Notes: a model not told the origin generated them from the sequence alone. A stretch of 64,000 nt of DNA from Chryseolinea serpens (GCF_900129725.1 NZ_FQWQ01000006.1:496001-560000); one strand, 5' to 3'. Shown: positions 37,495 to 46,546, counted from the first letter of the stretch. Numbers and translations are program-made.

Positions 37495-39129
37495 TCATTC
37501 CCACACGACCACGGAATTCGCTTTATACCACTCGGGATATTTTGAAAGATTGGCCTTCTCCAATTCATTCCGCTTGAGCTTTAGCGAAGGCGTTAGCATG
37601 CCGTTCTCCACCGTCCAATCGTCGCGCATCACCACGGCGGCGCCCAGGCGTTCATAGGTTTCCAATACGGGATTGAGCTCCGAAAAAGTTTGACGGATGC
37701 TTTCCAGGATGGCTTCCCTGGATTTTGATTTCCCCGCGGCAGAGAGATTTATCAAAGCAATAGGCTGGGGAATGCCCATGCCCACCACGCAGACCTGATC
37801 GATGTCGGGGTTTCGCAGAAGCTGCAGCTCGATGGGTGTGGGGTTCACAAATTTTCCCTTGTCGGTCTTGAATTGATCTTTCACACGGCCGGTGAGGGTC
37901 AGGAATCCTTCGTCGTCCACAACGCCTTTGTCGCCCGTGCGCAGAAAGCCGTCGTCGGTGATGACGGATTGGGTTAGCTCCGGGTCTTTGTAATAGCCTT
38001 TCATCACCGCCGCGTGTTTCACCTGCAGCTCGCCGGTCTCGCTAAAGCGAACCTGCACGTCGGGCCAGGCCTGGCCGACGGTGCCATACTTCACACCGGG
38101 CAGATTCACATGCGAATAGGCCAGGTTCTCTGTCATGCCATACGTGTCGCGGATGGTGACGTCGAGGCGTTGAAACCATTCCAACAACTCGGCGGCTATC
38201 GGCGCGGCACCGGAAATCACCCAGTTTGCTTTTGCCAGACCCAGCTTCTTTTTGATAGCGTTTTTTATGATGGAACGCACGATGGGAATTTTTAGCAGCC
38301 GGTCCAGTTTCGGTTGAGGCATGGCTTCCAGGATCTTCTCGCGAAACTTGGCCCAGATGCGGGGCACGGCCAGGAAGATGGTGGGCTGTGCATGCGCAAG
38401 GTTTTCGCTAAAAGTTTGAAGCGATTCGGAGAAGTACACGGTGGAGCCCGAGTAGATCGTGCCCATTTCCACCAGTGAACGCTCGGCCACGTGGCTCAAA
38501 GGCAGGTAGGAGAAGAACCGCTGTTTGCCGTTTTCGGCTTCGAGGTGTCTGAGTCCTTCAGTGATGACATAAGCAAAGGAAGCGAACGTAGCCATCACAC
38601 CCTTTGGATTACCAGTGGTGCCCGAAGTGTACATGATCGTGGCTAAATCGTCGGAGCGCAGCGCTGCGAAAGATGTCATCGGTGCATGCTGTGCCACGAG
38701 CGATTCCCAAGTGGGATAAGGTGTGTTGATGTAAGTAGAGATCCCGATGCAATGAAGGCCTTCAGGTATCCCTGAACGTTGCTCGTCCCACGTATCGAGT
38801 TTGCCGATAAACAAAATTTTCGATTCGCTGTGTTCTAAGATCTGACGGATCGTGGCCGCGGTGAAGGTTGCGTAAAGCGGCACGGAGATATGTCCGGCCA
38901 TCCAGATGGCCATGTCGGCCATGAACCAGTGCGCGCAGTTTTTGGAGAGGATCGCAATTTTGCTTTTTGGCGGCAAGCCGTAGGTGGACAGTGCCGTGGC
39001 CATGCGCCGGATCTCGTCGCCCGCTTCTTTATAGGTCCATTTTTTCCATTGACCGGCGAGCGGTTGTTGTAGAAAAATCGCCCCAGGGGTGGTGGCCTCC
39101 CAATGACTGAATTGCTGAACAGGGTTCAT
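37495..39129 (-). CDS. AMP-dependent long-chain-type acyl-CoA synthetase
   Basis: This 544-residue protein activates fatty acids with ATP and CoA. It has the AMP-binding motif MYTSGTTGNPKGVMA, then FFSYLPLSHVAERSLVEM, RDTYGMTEN, the RTGDKG motif with GRVKDQFKTDKGKFV, and the C-terminal PSLKLKRNELEK with the catalytic Lys region. It lacks a signal peptide. Compared with FadD it is slightly short, as in Bacteroidota homologues. It stands alone, convergent with the dienelactone hydrolase gene. Confidence 0.93.
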   Translation of the reverse strand: MNPVQQFSHWEATTPGAIFLQQPLAGQWKKWTYKEAGDEIRRMATALSTYGLPPKSKIAILSKNCAHWFMADMAIWMAGHISVPLYATFTAATIRQILEHSESKILFIGKLDTWDEQRSGIPEGLHCIGISTYINTPYPTWESLVAQHAPMTSFAALRSDDLATIMYTSGTTGNPKGVMATFASFAYVITEGLRHLEAENGKQRFFSYLPLSHVAERSLVEMGTIYSGSTVYFSESLQTFSENLAHAQPTIFLAVPRIWAKFREKILEAMPQPKLDRLLKIPIVRSIIKNAIKKKLGLAKANWVISGAAPIAAELLEWFQRLDVTIRDTYGMTENLAYSHVNLPGVKYGTVGQAWPDVQVRFSETGELQVKHAAVMKGYYKDPELTQSVITDDGFLRTGDKGVVDDEGFLTLTGRVKDQFKTDKGKFVNPTPIELQLLRNPDIDQVCVVGMGIPQPIALINLSAAGKSKSREAILESIRQTFSELNPVLETYERLGAAVVMRDDWTVENGMLTPSLKLKRNELEKANLSKYPEWYKANSVVVWE

Positions 39130-39384
39130 GGAGATAGGTTTCGGTTTGGTGATGGCCTTTTTGTTGAGGGAAACGGGGCTCGAACAAAAAAGACGTTTTT
39201 CAAGCTAAAAACCAATTTTTTGAGGGCTTTTGTCAACTCGCTGTCGACCCCCGGAAAACCCCGTGTAAACCTTTTGTTAACGGCTTTTGACGGCTGAGAC
39301 GGCAACCGTGCCGTATCTGAACCCAGGCTCAAAATTTGCAGCCTCGGAGTAATCCGCCCATTCACAACAAAAGTTTAACGATTC

Positions 39385-39864
39385 ATGAAAAAAACACCCC
39401 CCTCTTCCAAAAACTTGGCGGCACGATTCACGTCCATCGATTCCCTGTATCCGTTCCTGGCAGGCATCCTGATCTTCATCGGAACCCTGATCCTGAGCAG
39501 TTGCAGCAAAGATGAGAACGAAGATTTTAGCGCAGACGTATCCAAGTTGGCCGGCACCTATGCCGTGGCCGACACCGATGAATACGACGAAGTAGAGAAC
39601 TATGAAGTGACCATCACCAAATCCAAGGATGGCGGCGCGAACGTGGAGATCAGTAATTTTGGTGATTTCATGTATGTGCCGGTAAAGGCCACCATCAAAG
39701 GCAACACATTCGACATCCCGCACCAATCCTTCAAAGGGAAGTCCATGACCATTGCGTTATCCGGTTCGGGCACGGTTAGCGGCAGGAGTATAAACTTCAA
39801 GTACACTCTGGAAACAGACGACGATTATACGTTTGAACACAACTGCGCGGCTACCAAGAAATAG
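39385..39864 (+). CDS. hypothetical lipoprotein
   Basis: This 159-residue protein has an unusually long basic and polar N-region before the hydrophobic core (FLAGILIFIGTLILSSCSKDEN), with a good lipobox LSSC at about residue 40. The mature part is acidic and beta-rich with a regular strand pattern (LAGTYAVADTDEYDEVENYEV, IKGNTFDIPHQSF, GSGTVSGRSINFKYTLE), resembling small calycin or lipocalin-like lipoproteins. No function is recognised. An in-frame start nearer the signal core is not available. Confidence 0.7.
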   Translation: MKKTPPSSKNLAARFTSIDSLYPFLAGILIFIGTLILSSCSKDENEDFSADVSKLAGTYAVADTDEYDEVENYEVTITKSKDGGANVEISNFGDFMYVPVKATIKGNTFDIPHQSFKGKSMTIALSGSGTVSGRSINFKYTLETDDDYTFEHNCAATKK

Positions 39865-39947
39865 CAAGCATCAATTCATCTTGTCAAAATAGTTAGGTGG
39901 TAAGGAGCGTGGCGGGATTTTCCTGTCGCGCTTTTCTTTGTGCCGGA

Positions 39948-40478
39948 TCAGAACACGAAAACATCTTTGAGGAGGCGTGATGTGAGCATATTTTTTTCTG
40001 TCGGAAGTTTCACATACACACCTTTCTGAAGTTGAAATCCGAAAGCCGCATTTGTATCGGGATCGATGATCCAATATTCCTTCACGGCAAATTTCTCGTA
40101 AAGACGTTTCTTGGTGATAAGGTCGCGCCTTCTGTTGGATGGAGAAAGTATTTCTATGATCAGATCAGGTGAGCCGTGTACGTGGCCCCTGACGATATGC
40201 GCATTTTCTTTAAGAATGAATAGAAGGTCGGGCTGGACGAGGTTCTTTTTCTCGTCCAAGTAGACATCGAAAGGTGCTGCAAAAACGCGACCCGCGTCGT
40301 GTTTCTGTGCATAGAAGAATAATTGCGCGGTCAATTGCGCACTAATGCTCTGATGGCGGTCAACGGGTGATGGAGACATATAAATTTTGTTGTCAATAAC
40401 TTCAGCCAACGTGCTTTCGGGGAGGTTTTCGTAAACTTCCAGGGCGGTGAGGGGAGGGTAAACGGCAATGCTATGCAT
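39948..40478 (-). CDS. Uma2 family (DUF820) restriction-endonuclease-fold protein
   Basis: This 176-residue protein has the Uma2 pattern: LAEVIDNKIYMSPSPVDRHQ, VFAAPFDVYLDEKKNLVQPDLLFI with the conserved Asp, then PDLIIEILSPSNRRRDLITKKRLYEKF with the Glu and Lys of a PD-(D/E)xK site, and VKEYWIIDPD. Uma2 proteins are abundant in cyanobacteria and scattered in Bacteroidota; their role is not established. It is divergent from polA. There is no toxin-antitoxin or methylase partner next to it. Confidence 0.88.
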   Translation of the reverse strand: MHSIAVYPPLTALEVYENLPESTLAEVIDNKIYMSPSPVDRHQSISAQLTAQLFFYAQKHDAGRVFAAPFDVYLDEKKNLVQPDLLFILKENAHIVRGHVHGSPDLIIEILSPSNRRRDLITKKRLYEKFAVKEYWIIDPDTNAAFGFQLQKGVYVKLPTEKNMLTSRLLKDVFVF

Positions 40479-40521
40479 AGTTAAAAATAATCAAAAACGT
40501 TCTGCATTCCTTTCAGAAACA

Positions 40522-40552
40522 TTGGATTCTTTTCGAAATGTGCGATACTTTG
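40522..40552 (+). promoter_or_regulatory. candidate polA promoter, very close to the start codon
   Basis: TTGG (40522-40525) and TACTTTG (40546-40552) are separated by 20 bp, the same as the candidate before the M1 gene at 8061. The -7 box ends only 4 nt before the polA ATG, so transcription would begin at or within a few bases of the start codon. Confidence 0.4.
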
Positions 40553-40556
40553 CAGC

Positions 40557-43286
40557 ATGAGCAGACCCGATAAAAAACTTTTCCTTCTCGACGCCTACGC
40601 ACTGATCTATCGCGCGCATTTTGCCTTTACCAAAACCCCCCGGATCAACTCCAAAGGCATAAATACCTCCGTGGCCTTCGGGTTCACCAACACGTTGATG
40701 GAAGTGCTCCAAAAACAAAAACCCACCCACATCGGCGTCGCCTTCGACACCGTGGCCAAAACCTTTCGCGACGAGATCTTCAAAGAATATAAGGCTACCC
40801 GCCAGGAAACCCCCGAAGACATTCGCTCCGGTATCCCCATCGTGAAAGAAATTATCCGCGGCTTCAACATCCCCATCCTCGAAATGGACGGCTACGAAGC
40901 CGACGACATCATCGGCACCCTCGCCGCGCAAGCCTCCAAGCAAGGTTTCGAAGTGTACATGATGACACCCGACAAAGACTTCGGGCAGTTGGTGAACGAC
41001 CAGGTTTTTCTTTACAAACCCGCCTACATGGGCAACGCCGTCGATGTGCTCGGCCCCAAAGAGGTATGCGAGAAATGGGACATTGAAAACGTGTCGCAAG
41101 TGATCGATATACTAGGCTTGCAAGGCGACACCTCCGATAACATCCCCGGCATTCCGGGCTTCGGTCCCAAGACCGCTGCCACCTTGTTAAAGCAATACGG
41201 CACAGTCGAAAACATTGTCGCCCACGCCGCCGATCTGAAAGGCAAGCAAAAAGAATTGGTAACACAATTCGGCGACCAGGCGATCCTTTCCAAAAGACTC
41301 GCCACCATCATCACCGACGTACCCGTTGCCTTCGACGAAAACGAGCTGGCCTACAAAGGTCCCGATGCCGAAAAACTGAAACCTATTTTCAACGACCTCG
41401 AATTCAAATCCATCTCTGCCCGCGCCTTTGGTGAATACATGGCCGATGTGCCCCGCGTGGCACCCAAGCCCGCACAACTCTCCATGTTCGGCCAACCCGA
41501 CGAACCCGTTGTGGCGGAAGTGATGACCGAACGAAAAACGCTCTCCAGCCAAACCGTGCAATACACACAGCTGGAAAACGAAGAACAATTACAGGCGTTG
41601 ATGGTGAAGCTAAAAGAACAACGCCACATCGCCCTGGACACGCTCAGCGATGATGCACCTAATTTCGATTTTCAATGGAGAGCCATCGCTTTTGCCTATC
41701 GCGCAGACGAAGCCTTTTATTTTTCCATCGACACGGCGGAGCAGGCAACACGGGCCGCGAAGATCGTGGCACCCGTTTTAGGGGATGCGCAAATCGGCAA
41801 AGTGGGTCACAATCTGAAGGCCATGATCCTGGCGTTAAAGAAAAATAACGTGGAGGTAGCGGGCCCGTTGTTCGACACCATGCTGGCGCATTATCTGATC
41901 GAACCCGAGGCTTCGCACGATCTACCCATCATTTGTTCACAATACCTGGGCTATGACCTGATGGAGACTGGCAGCCTGAAAGACCGCCTCTGCGAACGCG
42001 TCGACCAGCTTGTTCAGTTGCGTGAGAAACTAAAAGCTGAACTGGAACAACGCCGCGTGAGCCGCCTGATGAGCGACACTGAGATGCCGTTGGTGTATGT
42101 GCTGGCGCAAATGGAATTTGAAGGCGTGAAGGTAAATACCGAATCGCTGGCTAAAATGTCGGAGGAACTGAAAATAGAGAGCGACAAAGTGCAGCACGAT
42201 ATTTTTCAAATGGCCGGCTCCGAATTCAACATCGGCTCGCCAAAACAGCTAGGGGATATTCTTTTCGATAAAATGAAGCTGATCGAGAAGCCGAAGAAAA
42301 CCAAGTCGGGCCAGTACGCCACCGGCGAAGATATTTTATTGACCCTCGCACCAAAACACGAGATCGCCAAGCGCATTCTCGACTACCGCGAATACGAAAA
42401 GCTCCGCTCCACCTACGTGGATGCGCTTCCAAAAATGATCAGCAAAACCGATGGCCGCATTCACACCGACTATCGCCAGGCTGTGGCAGCCACCGGACGT
42501 TTGAGCTCGAATAACCCCAACCTGCAAAACATTCCCATCCGCACCGAGAAAGGACGGCAAATACGCAAAGCGTTCGGGCCCCGAAACGATGAGTTTCTCT
42601 TCATGTCGGCCGACTATTCGCAAATTGAACTGCGCATCGCGGCGTCCTTTGCAAAAGATCAAACGATGATCGACGCCTTCCGCAACAAGCGGGACATTCA
42701 CACCACCACCGCGGCGAAAGTTTTTAAAGTAGACCTCGACAAAGTGACCCCCGATATGCGGCGGAAAGCAAAAGAGGTGAACTTCGGCATCCTGTATGGC
42801 AGCACGGCTTTCGGACTGTCACAAAACCTGGGCATTTCGCGCACGGAAGCAGCCGAGATCATCCAATCGTACTTCACCGAATTCGCCGCCATCAAACGCT
42901 ATATGGACGACTCCATCAACATGGCGCGCGAAAAAGAATATGTAGAGACCATCCTGGGCAGAAAACGCTATTTGCGCGACATCAACTCCCGCAACGTGAC
43001 CACCCGCGGCTTTGCGGAACGCAACGCGATCAACGCCCCCATACAAGGCAGCGCTGCCGACATCATCAAGATCGCGATGGTAAACATCCACCGCTGGATC
43101 GGCAAAGAGAAACTCAAGTCGAAAATGACCATGCAAGTACACGACGAATTGTGCTTCGACGTGCACAAGGACGAGGTGGAGATCGTGAAAACAAACATTG
43201 TCAATTTGATGAAATACGCGGTGCACCTGGAAGTGCCCATGGAAGTGGAGGTCGGCGTGGGGCTGAACTGGTTGGAGGCACACTAG
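40557..43286 (+). CDS. polA: DNA polymerase I with apparently inactive 3'-5' exonuclease domain
   Basis: This 909-residue protein has three domains. Residues 1 to about 295 are a 5' nuclease (LLDAYALIYRAHFAF, GYEADDIIGTLA, LGLQGDTSDNIPGIPG). Residues 345-520 have the 3'-5' exonuclease fold, but the sites are altered: DTL at 361-363 instead of DxE, NLKAM at 419-423 instead of NLKYD, and only the last Asp (455) remains of YxxxD. Residues 600-909 form an intact family A polymerase: SADYSQIELRIA, RRKAKEVNFGILYG and QVHDELCFD. It should do gap filling and primer removal without proofreading. The only sensible start is the ATG at 40557. Confidence 0.95.
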   Translation: MSRPDKKLFLLDAYALIYRAHFAFTKTPRINSKGINTSVAFGFTNTLMEVLQKQKPTHIGVAFDTVAKTFRDEIFKEYKATRQETPEDIRSGIPIVKEIIRGFNIPILEMDGYEADDIIGTLAAQASKQGFEVYMMTPDKDFGQLVNDQVFLYKPAYMGNAVDVLGPKEVCEKWDIENVSQVIDILGLQGDTSDNIPGIPGFGPKTAATLLKQYGTVENIVAHAADLKGKQKELVTQFGDQAILSKRLATIITDVPVAFDENELAYKGPDAEKLKPIFNDLEFKSISARAFGEYMADVPRVAPKPAQLSMFGQPDEPVVAEVMTERKTLSSQTVQYTQLENEEQLQALMVKLKEQRHIALDTLSDDAPNFDFQWRAIAFAYRADEAFYFSIDTAEQATRAAKIVAPVLGDAQIGKVGHNLKAMILALKKNNVEVAGPLFDTMLAHYLIEPEASHDLPIICSQYLGYDLMETGSLKDRLCERVDQLVQLREKLKAELEQRRVSRLMSDTEMPLVYVLAQMEFEGVKVNTESLAKMSEELKIESDKVQHDIFQMAGSEFNIGSPKQLGDILFDKMKLIEKPKKTKSGQYATGEDILLTLAPKHEIAKRILDYREYEKLRSTYVDALPKMISKTDGRIHTDYRQAVAATGRLSSNNPNLQNIPIRTEKGRQIRKAFGPRNDEFLFMSADYSQIELRIAASFAKDQTMIDAFRNKRDIHTTTAAKVFKVDLDKVTPDMRRKAKEVNFGILYGSTAFGLSQNLGISRTEAAEIIQSYFTEFAAIKRYMDDSINMAREKEYVETILGRKRYLRDINSRNVTTRGFAERNAINAPIQGSAADIIKIAMVNIHRWIGKEKLKSKMTMQVHDELCFDVHKDEVEIVKTNIVNLMKYAVHLEVPMEVEVGVGLNWLEAH

Positions 43287-43307
43287 GCATTCGCTTTCTC
43301 GGAAGTC

Positions 43308-43658
43308 TCAATTGATCGCATCTTCAAAGTGAATGATCTCCGGCGGCATACCCATGCGCACCGACACAATGTCGAAACGAATGTGTCCTTGCCAGTCGGT
43401 GGAGTAGATGTATTCTTCGGCGGCCTGAAAGATCAGTCGTGCTTTTTGATCATCGACAAACTCTTCCGGGTAGCCGTATGAAATAGAGGTCCGGGTTTTC
43501 ACCTCCACAAAAATGAGCCAGTCATCGCGCTTCACAATGAGGTCGATCTCCGCGCGACGGTGGCGGTAGTTTCGGGCAACGATCTCAAATCCTTTGGTTT
43601 TTAAGAAGTCCGCGGCAAGCTGCTCGCCACGGGCGCCAGTGTCTAAATGATCTCTCAC
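43308..43658 (-). CDS. YraN family protein (UPF0102)
   Basis: This 116-residue protein has GARGEQLAADFLKTKGFEIVARNYR and the nuclease-like EIDLIVKRDDWLIFVEVKTRTS, the UPF0102 signature with a predicted endonuclease fold. The biochemical role is unproven. It converges with polA and is divergent from the metallophosphatase gene. Confidence 0.92.
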   Translation of the reverse strand: MRDHLDTGARGEQLAADFLKTKGFEIVARNYRHRRAEIDLIVKRDDWLIFVEVKTRTSISYGYPEEFVDDQKARLIFQAAEEYIYSTDWQGHIRFDIVSVRMGMPPEIIHFEDAIN

Positions 43659-43794
43659 AACGGTAATTTTTTTGACAGGATTAATTTACGGATGTATCCG
43701 AAAAAAACATCGGTGATGAAATAAATATTAACATTTATTTCCGGCTGTCACTAAGGGGAATAAACCGTACCTTAGCGTTGTAAAATTCTTGACC

Positions 43795-44613
43795 ATGCCA
43801 ACCCGCAGAGAATTTATCCGCCACATATCTTCCGCATCCCTCGTGATGCTGGGAGGCAGCGTGTTGAAACTCACACCGACGCAAGCGGCCGGATTTAAAA
43901 AAGATATCGTGCTGCGCTTCGCCGTGGCTTCCGACGGACACTATGGCGAGAAAAACACAGACTACGTTTCGTTTTTCGAGACCATGACCGGCAACGTCAC
44001 AAAATTCCACCAACAAAACCCCCTGGATTTTTGCGTGATCAATGGCGACATCATTCACGATGAAAAAGATTTTCTTGTGCCCGCCAAGGCCCAACTGGAT
44101 AAGCTTCCTGTAAAATATTATGTCACCAAGGGCAATCACGACAAAGTGAGCGATGACTACTGGAATGCGTTCTGGGGCATACCCGTAAACCACGACGTAA
44201 CGATCAAGGAAAGTGTGCTGTTGCTGGCCACCACCTCCAACGAAAAAGGCGAATACCTGAGCCCCAACCTGGACTGGATGAAGGCCAAACTGGAGGAACA
44301 TAAGCAACAGAAAAATATCTTTGTCTTCATACACATCCCCCAGGCCAAATGGGCAAAGTTCTCGCTGGAAACGCCGGCCTTTTTGGAAATGATGCAGCAA
44401 TACAAAAACATCCGGGGCGTGTTCCACGGCCACGAGCACGAGGAGGATGGGGTGAAAATGATCGGCGCCGTCCCCTGCATGTTCGACTCACATTTTGGTG
44501 GAAGCTGGGGAACTGCCTACAAGGGTTTTCGTGTTGTGGAGCTAATGCGCGATGGTTCGTACCTCACGTACATCATGAACCCGACAAAAAAGATCAATCA
44601 AGCGTCATTCTGA
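43795..44613 (+). CDS. Tat-exported metallophosphoesterase
   Basis: This 272-residue protein has a twin-Arg-like signal (TRREFIRHISSASLVMLGG) and a calcineurin-type phosphoesterase domain: AVASDGHYG (DxH variant), INGDIIHDE (GD), TKGNHDKVS (GNHD), FIHIPQAKW and the late GVFHGHEHEEDG (GHxH). The metal site therefore looks complete. It hydrolyses a phosphoester outside the cytoplasm; substrate unknown. The ATG at 43795 is used instead of a TTG two codons earlier. lipB begins 2 nt past the stop codon. Confidence 0.88.
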   Translation: MPTRREFIRHISSASLVMLGGSVLKLTPTQAAGFKKDIVLRFAVASDGHYGEKNTDYVSFFETMTGNVTKFHQQNPLDFCVINGDIIHDEKDFLVPAKAQLDKLPVKYYVTKGNHDKVSDDYWNAFWGIPVNHDVTIKESVLLLATTSNEKGEYLSPNLDWMKAKLEEHKQQKNIFVFIHIPQAKWAKFSLETPAFLEMMQQYKNIRGVFHGHEHEEDGVKMIGAVPCMFDSHFGGSWGTAYKGFRVVELMRDGSYLTYIMNPTKKINQASF

Positions 44614-44614
44614 G

Positions 44615-45349
44615 GTGAATTTCCATATCAACAAAAAAACCAACGTCATCGATCTCGGTCTCATCGACTACAAGGAAGCTTGGGACTATCAGGCGTCGTT
44701 GTTTGATAAGATCCTGGCCGTGAAGGCCCTGAACCGATCGCTACCGGAACAGGAACACCAGACCACCGAGAATTTTCTTCTTTTCTGTCAGCATCCCCAC
44801 GTCTACACCCTGGGCAAGAGCGGCAAGGAGAATAATTTCCTTTTAAAACAGGAAGACCTCACCGCCATCGACGCCACCTACTACCACATCAACCGGGGTG
44901 GCGACATCACCTACCACGGCCCGGGCCAGATCGTGGGATACCCGGTGATCGACCTGGAGAATTTCTTTACCGACATTCACCAGTACATGCGCTTCCTGGA
45001 GGAGGCTGTCATCCTGACATTAAAGGACTACGGCATCGAGGCTGGTCGCGTCAAAGGCCTGACCGGCGTGTGGGTTGATTTTGAGAAGGGCAACCAGGCC
45101 CGGAAAATTTGCGCCCTGGGAGTGAAGATGAGCCGGTGGGTGGCCATGCACGGGTTCGCGCTGAATGTGAATCCCGACCTTTCGTACTTTAGCCACATTA
45201 TTCCCTGCGGCATCACCGACAAAGCGGTGACTTCCCTGCAACAGGAATTGGGCAGATCCGTAGATGTACTGGAGGTGCAGCAAAGACTTCAGGGACATCT
45301 CGCACAGTTGTTCGAGATGGACATGGTGGAGAATGGAGTCAGGAGTTAG
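44615..45349 (+). CDS. lipB: lipoyl(octanoyl) transferase
   Basis: This 244-residue protein moves octanoyl from ACP to lipoate-dependent enzymes. It has FCQHPHVYTLGKSGKENNFL, RGGDITYHGPGQIVGYPVIDL, VKGLTGVWV, KICALGVKMSRWVAMHGFALNV and the catalytic Cys in SHIIPCGITDKAVTSL. The start is a GTG placed 2 nt after the previous stop; the extra N-terminal residues are normal for the family in Bacteroidota. It is cytosolic. No lipA lies next to it. Confidence 0.94.
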   Translation: MNFHINKKTNVIDLGLIDYKEAWDYQASLFDKILAVKALNRSLPEQEHQTTENFLLFCQHPHVYTLGKSGKENNFLLKQEDLTAIDATYYHINRGGDITYHGPGQIVGYPVIDLENFFTDIHQYMRFLEEAVILTLKDYGIEAGRVKGLTGVWVDFEKGNQARKICALGVKMSRWVAMHGFALNVNPDLSYFSHIIPCGITDKAVTSLQQELGRSVDVLEVQQRLQGHLAQLFEMDMVENGVRS

Positions 45350-45364
45350 AATTTTGAGATATTT

Positions 45365-45769
45365 ATGATTAAGGATATTGTCATACCGGAAGTAAAGCAC
45401 GTTACGCTGGCCGTGGGCCGAAAGAAAAATGAGTTGGGGAGTTTTGACTGGCGGGTTTACCTGATCAACAACAATCACGAGCCCATAGAGAATACGTTGG
45501 TGGCCAGCAAGGGCTACGGAGAAAAGGACGGGGAGGAACAAAAGACGTCCATCTTGCGTCACTTTCTGGACACGATCGCGCCCAACAGCGCGACATTGAT
45601 CGAGCCCATCGACCCGGCGATATTTCACCCCAACAACGAGTACTGGGTGAGCTACTACATAGGCTCACAGATCTTCGACAAGCGTTTTGTGTTTGTGCCG
45701 GACTCCATCCGCGAGGAGAACATCTCGTTTATCAAGGAAATTGAGATGGATGGGGTATTGCACTCGTGA
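45365..45769 (+). CDS. conserved hypothetical protein
   Basis: This 134-residue soluble protein contains FDWRVYLINNNHEPIENTLVASKGYG, ILRHFLDTIAPNS and EYWVSYYIGSQIFDKRFVFVP. It has the look of a small beta-sandwich with a conserved Trp-Tyr core. I do not recognise a named family. It follows lipB after 15 nt and is probably in the same transcript. There are no membrane segments or catalytic motif. Confidence 0.75.
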   Translation: MIKDIVIPEVKHVTLAVGRKKNELGSFDWRVYLINNNHEPIENTLVASKGYGEKDGEEQKTSILRHFLDTIAPNSATLIEPIDPAIFHPNNEYWVSYYIGSQIFDKRFVFVPDSIREENISFIKEIEMDGVLHS

Positions 45770-45776
45770 AAAATTT

Positions 45777-45805
45777 TTTGCCTCGCGTGCTAATCGTTAC
45801 ATTTA
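45777..45805 (+). promoter_or_regulatory. candidate promoter for the 3'-5' exonuclease gene
   Basis: TTTG (45777-45780) and TACATTTA (45798-45805) with a 17-bp spacer match the Bacteroidota pattern except the last base. The box ends 21 bp before the ATG at 45827. Confidence 0.4.
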
Positions 45806-45826
45806 TCCAGCAACTCCCGATGTGAG

Positions 45827-46546
45827 ATGATCCAAGAACTACGCGACCTGATGTTTCTCGATATTGAGACTGTCGCCCAAACGGCAGACTACAACGCCCT
45901 GGATGAGCGCCTGAAAACCCAATGGGCGCGCAAGGCAGGTTTTTTTAAACGCGACACCGACCACACCGACGAAACCATCTTCCACGACCGCGCAGGGATT
46001 TACGCAGAGTTTGGCAAGATCGTCTGCATCGCCGTGGGAAAATTCTATGACACCGAGAACGGCGACCTGGGTCTGAAAACAAAAGCCTATGCCGGCGACG
46101 ACGAGCGCGAACTGTTGATGGAGTTCAAAACCATGGTGGAGAAGCTTGACCCGTTCGCCTTAAAATTCTGTGCCCACAACGGCAAGGAATTCGACTACCC
46201 CTATCTCTGCCGTCGCATGCTGGTGAATGGCATCGCCCTGCCGCCGGTGCTGAATCTGATGGGCAAAAAAACCTGGGAGGTGCCGCATCTCGACACGATG
46301 GAGATGTGGAAGTTCGGCGACTTCAAACACTACACCTCGCTGGACCTGCTGGCCACCATCTTCAACGTACCCTCCAGCAAAGGCGATATGGATGGCAGCC
46401 AGGTGAACAAGGTCTATCACGTCGATAAAGACCTGGCCAAGATCCGGGACTATTGTCTGCGCGATGTGGTGGTGCTGGCGGAACTGTACCTGAAAATGAA
46501 GACGATCACCTTAAACCAGCCCCTGGTGCACAAAAGCACTGAATAA
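45827..46546 (+). CDS. predicted 3'-5' exonuclease related to the PolB exonuclease domain
   Basis: This 239-residue DEDDy exonuclease has a complete active site: Exo I MFLDIETV (Asp 12, Glu 14), Exo II FCAHNGKEFDYPYLCRRM, and Exo III RDYCLRDVVVLAELYL (YxxxD). It belongs to the stand-alone PolB-exonuclease-like group (DNA_pol_B_exo2). It could remove 3' ends during DNA repair; no experimental role is known to me. It has its own candidate promoter and is followed by a 343-bp gap before RNase R. Confidence 0.9.
   Translation: MIQELRDLMFLDIETVAQTADYNALDERLKTQWARKAGFFKRDTDHTDETIFHDRAGIYAEFGKIVCIAVGKFYDTENGDLGLKTKAYAGDDERELLMEFKTMVEKLDPFALKFCAHNGKEFDYPYLCRRMLVNGIALPPVLNLMGKKTWEVPHLDTMEMWKFGDFKHYTSLDLLATIFNVPSSKGDMDGSQVNKVYHVDKDLAKIRDYCLRDVVVLAELYLKMKTITLNQPLVHKSTE

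Noticed and set aside
37571-37595. Sequence similar to the family B palindromic repeat (GAGCTTTAGCGAAGGCG)
   Set aside because: It encodes the conserved PSLKLKR motif of the acyl-CoA synthetase, so the resemblance is best explained by coding constraint.
39130-39384. 255-bp gap between the acyl-CoA synthetase and a lipoprotein gene
   Set aside because: Scanned for small genes, hairpins and promoters; nothing convincing was found.
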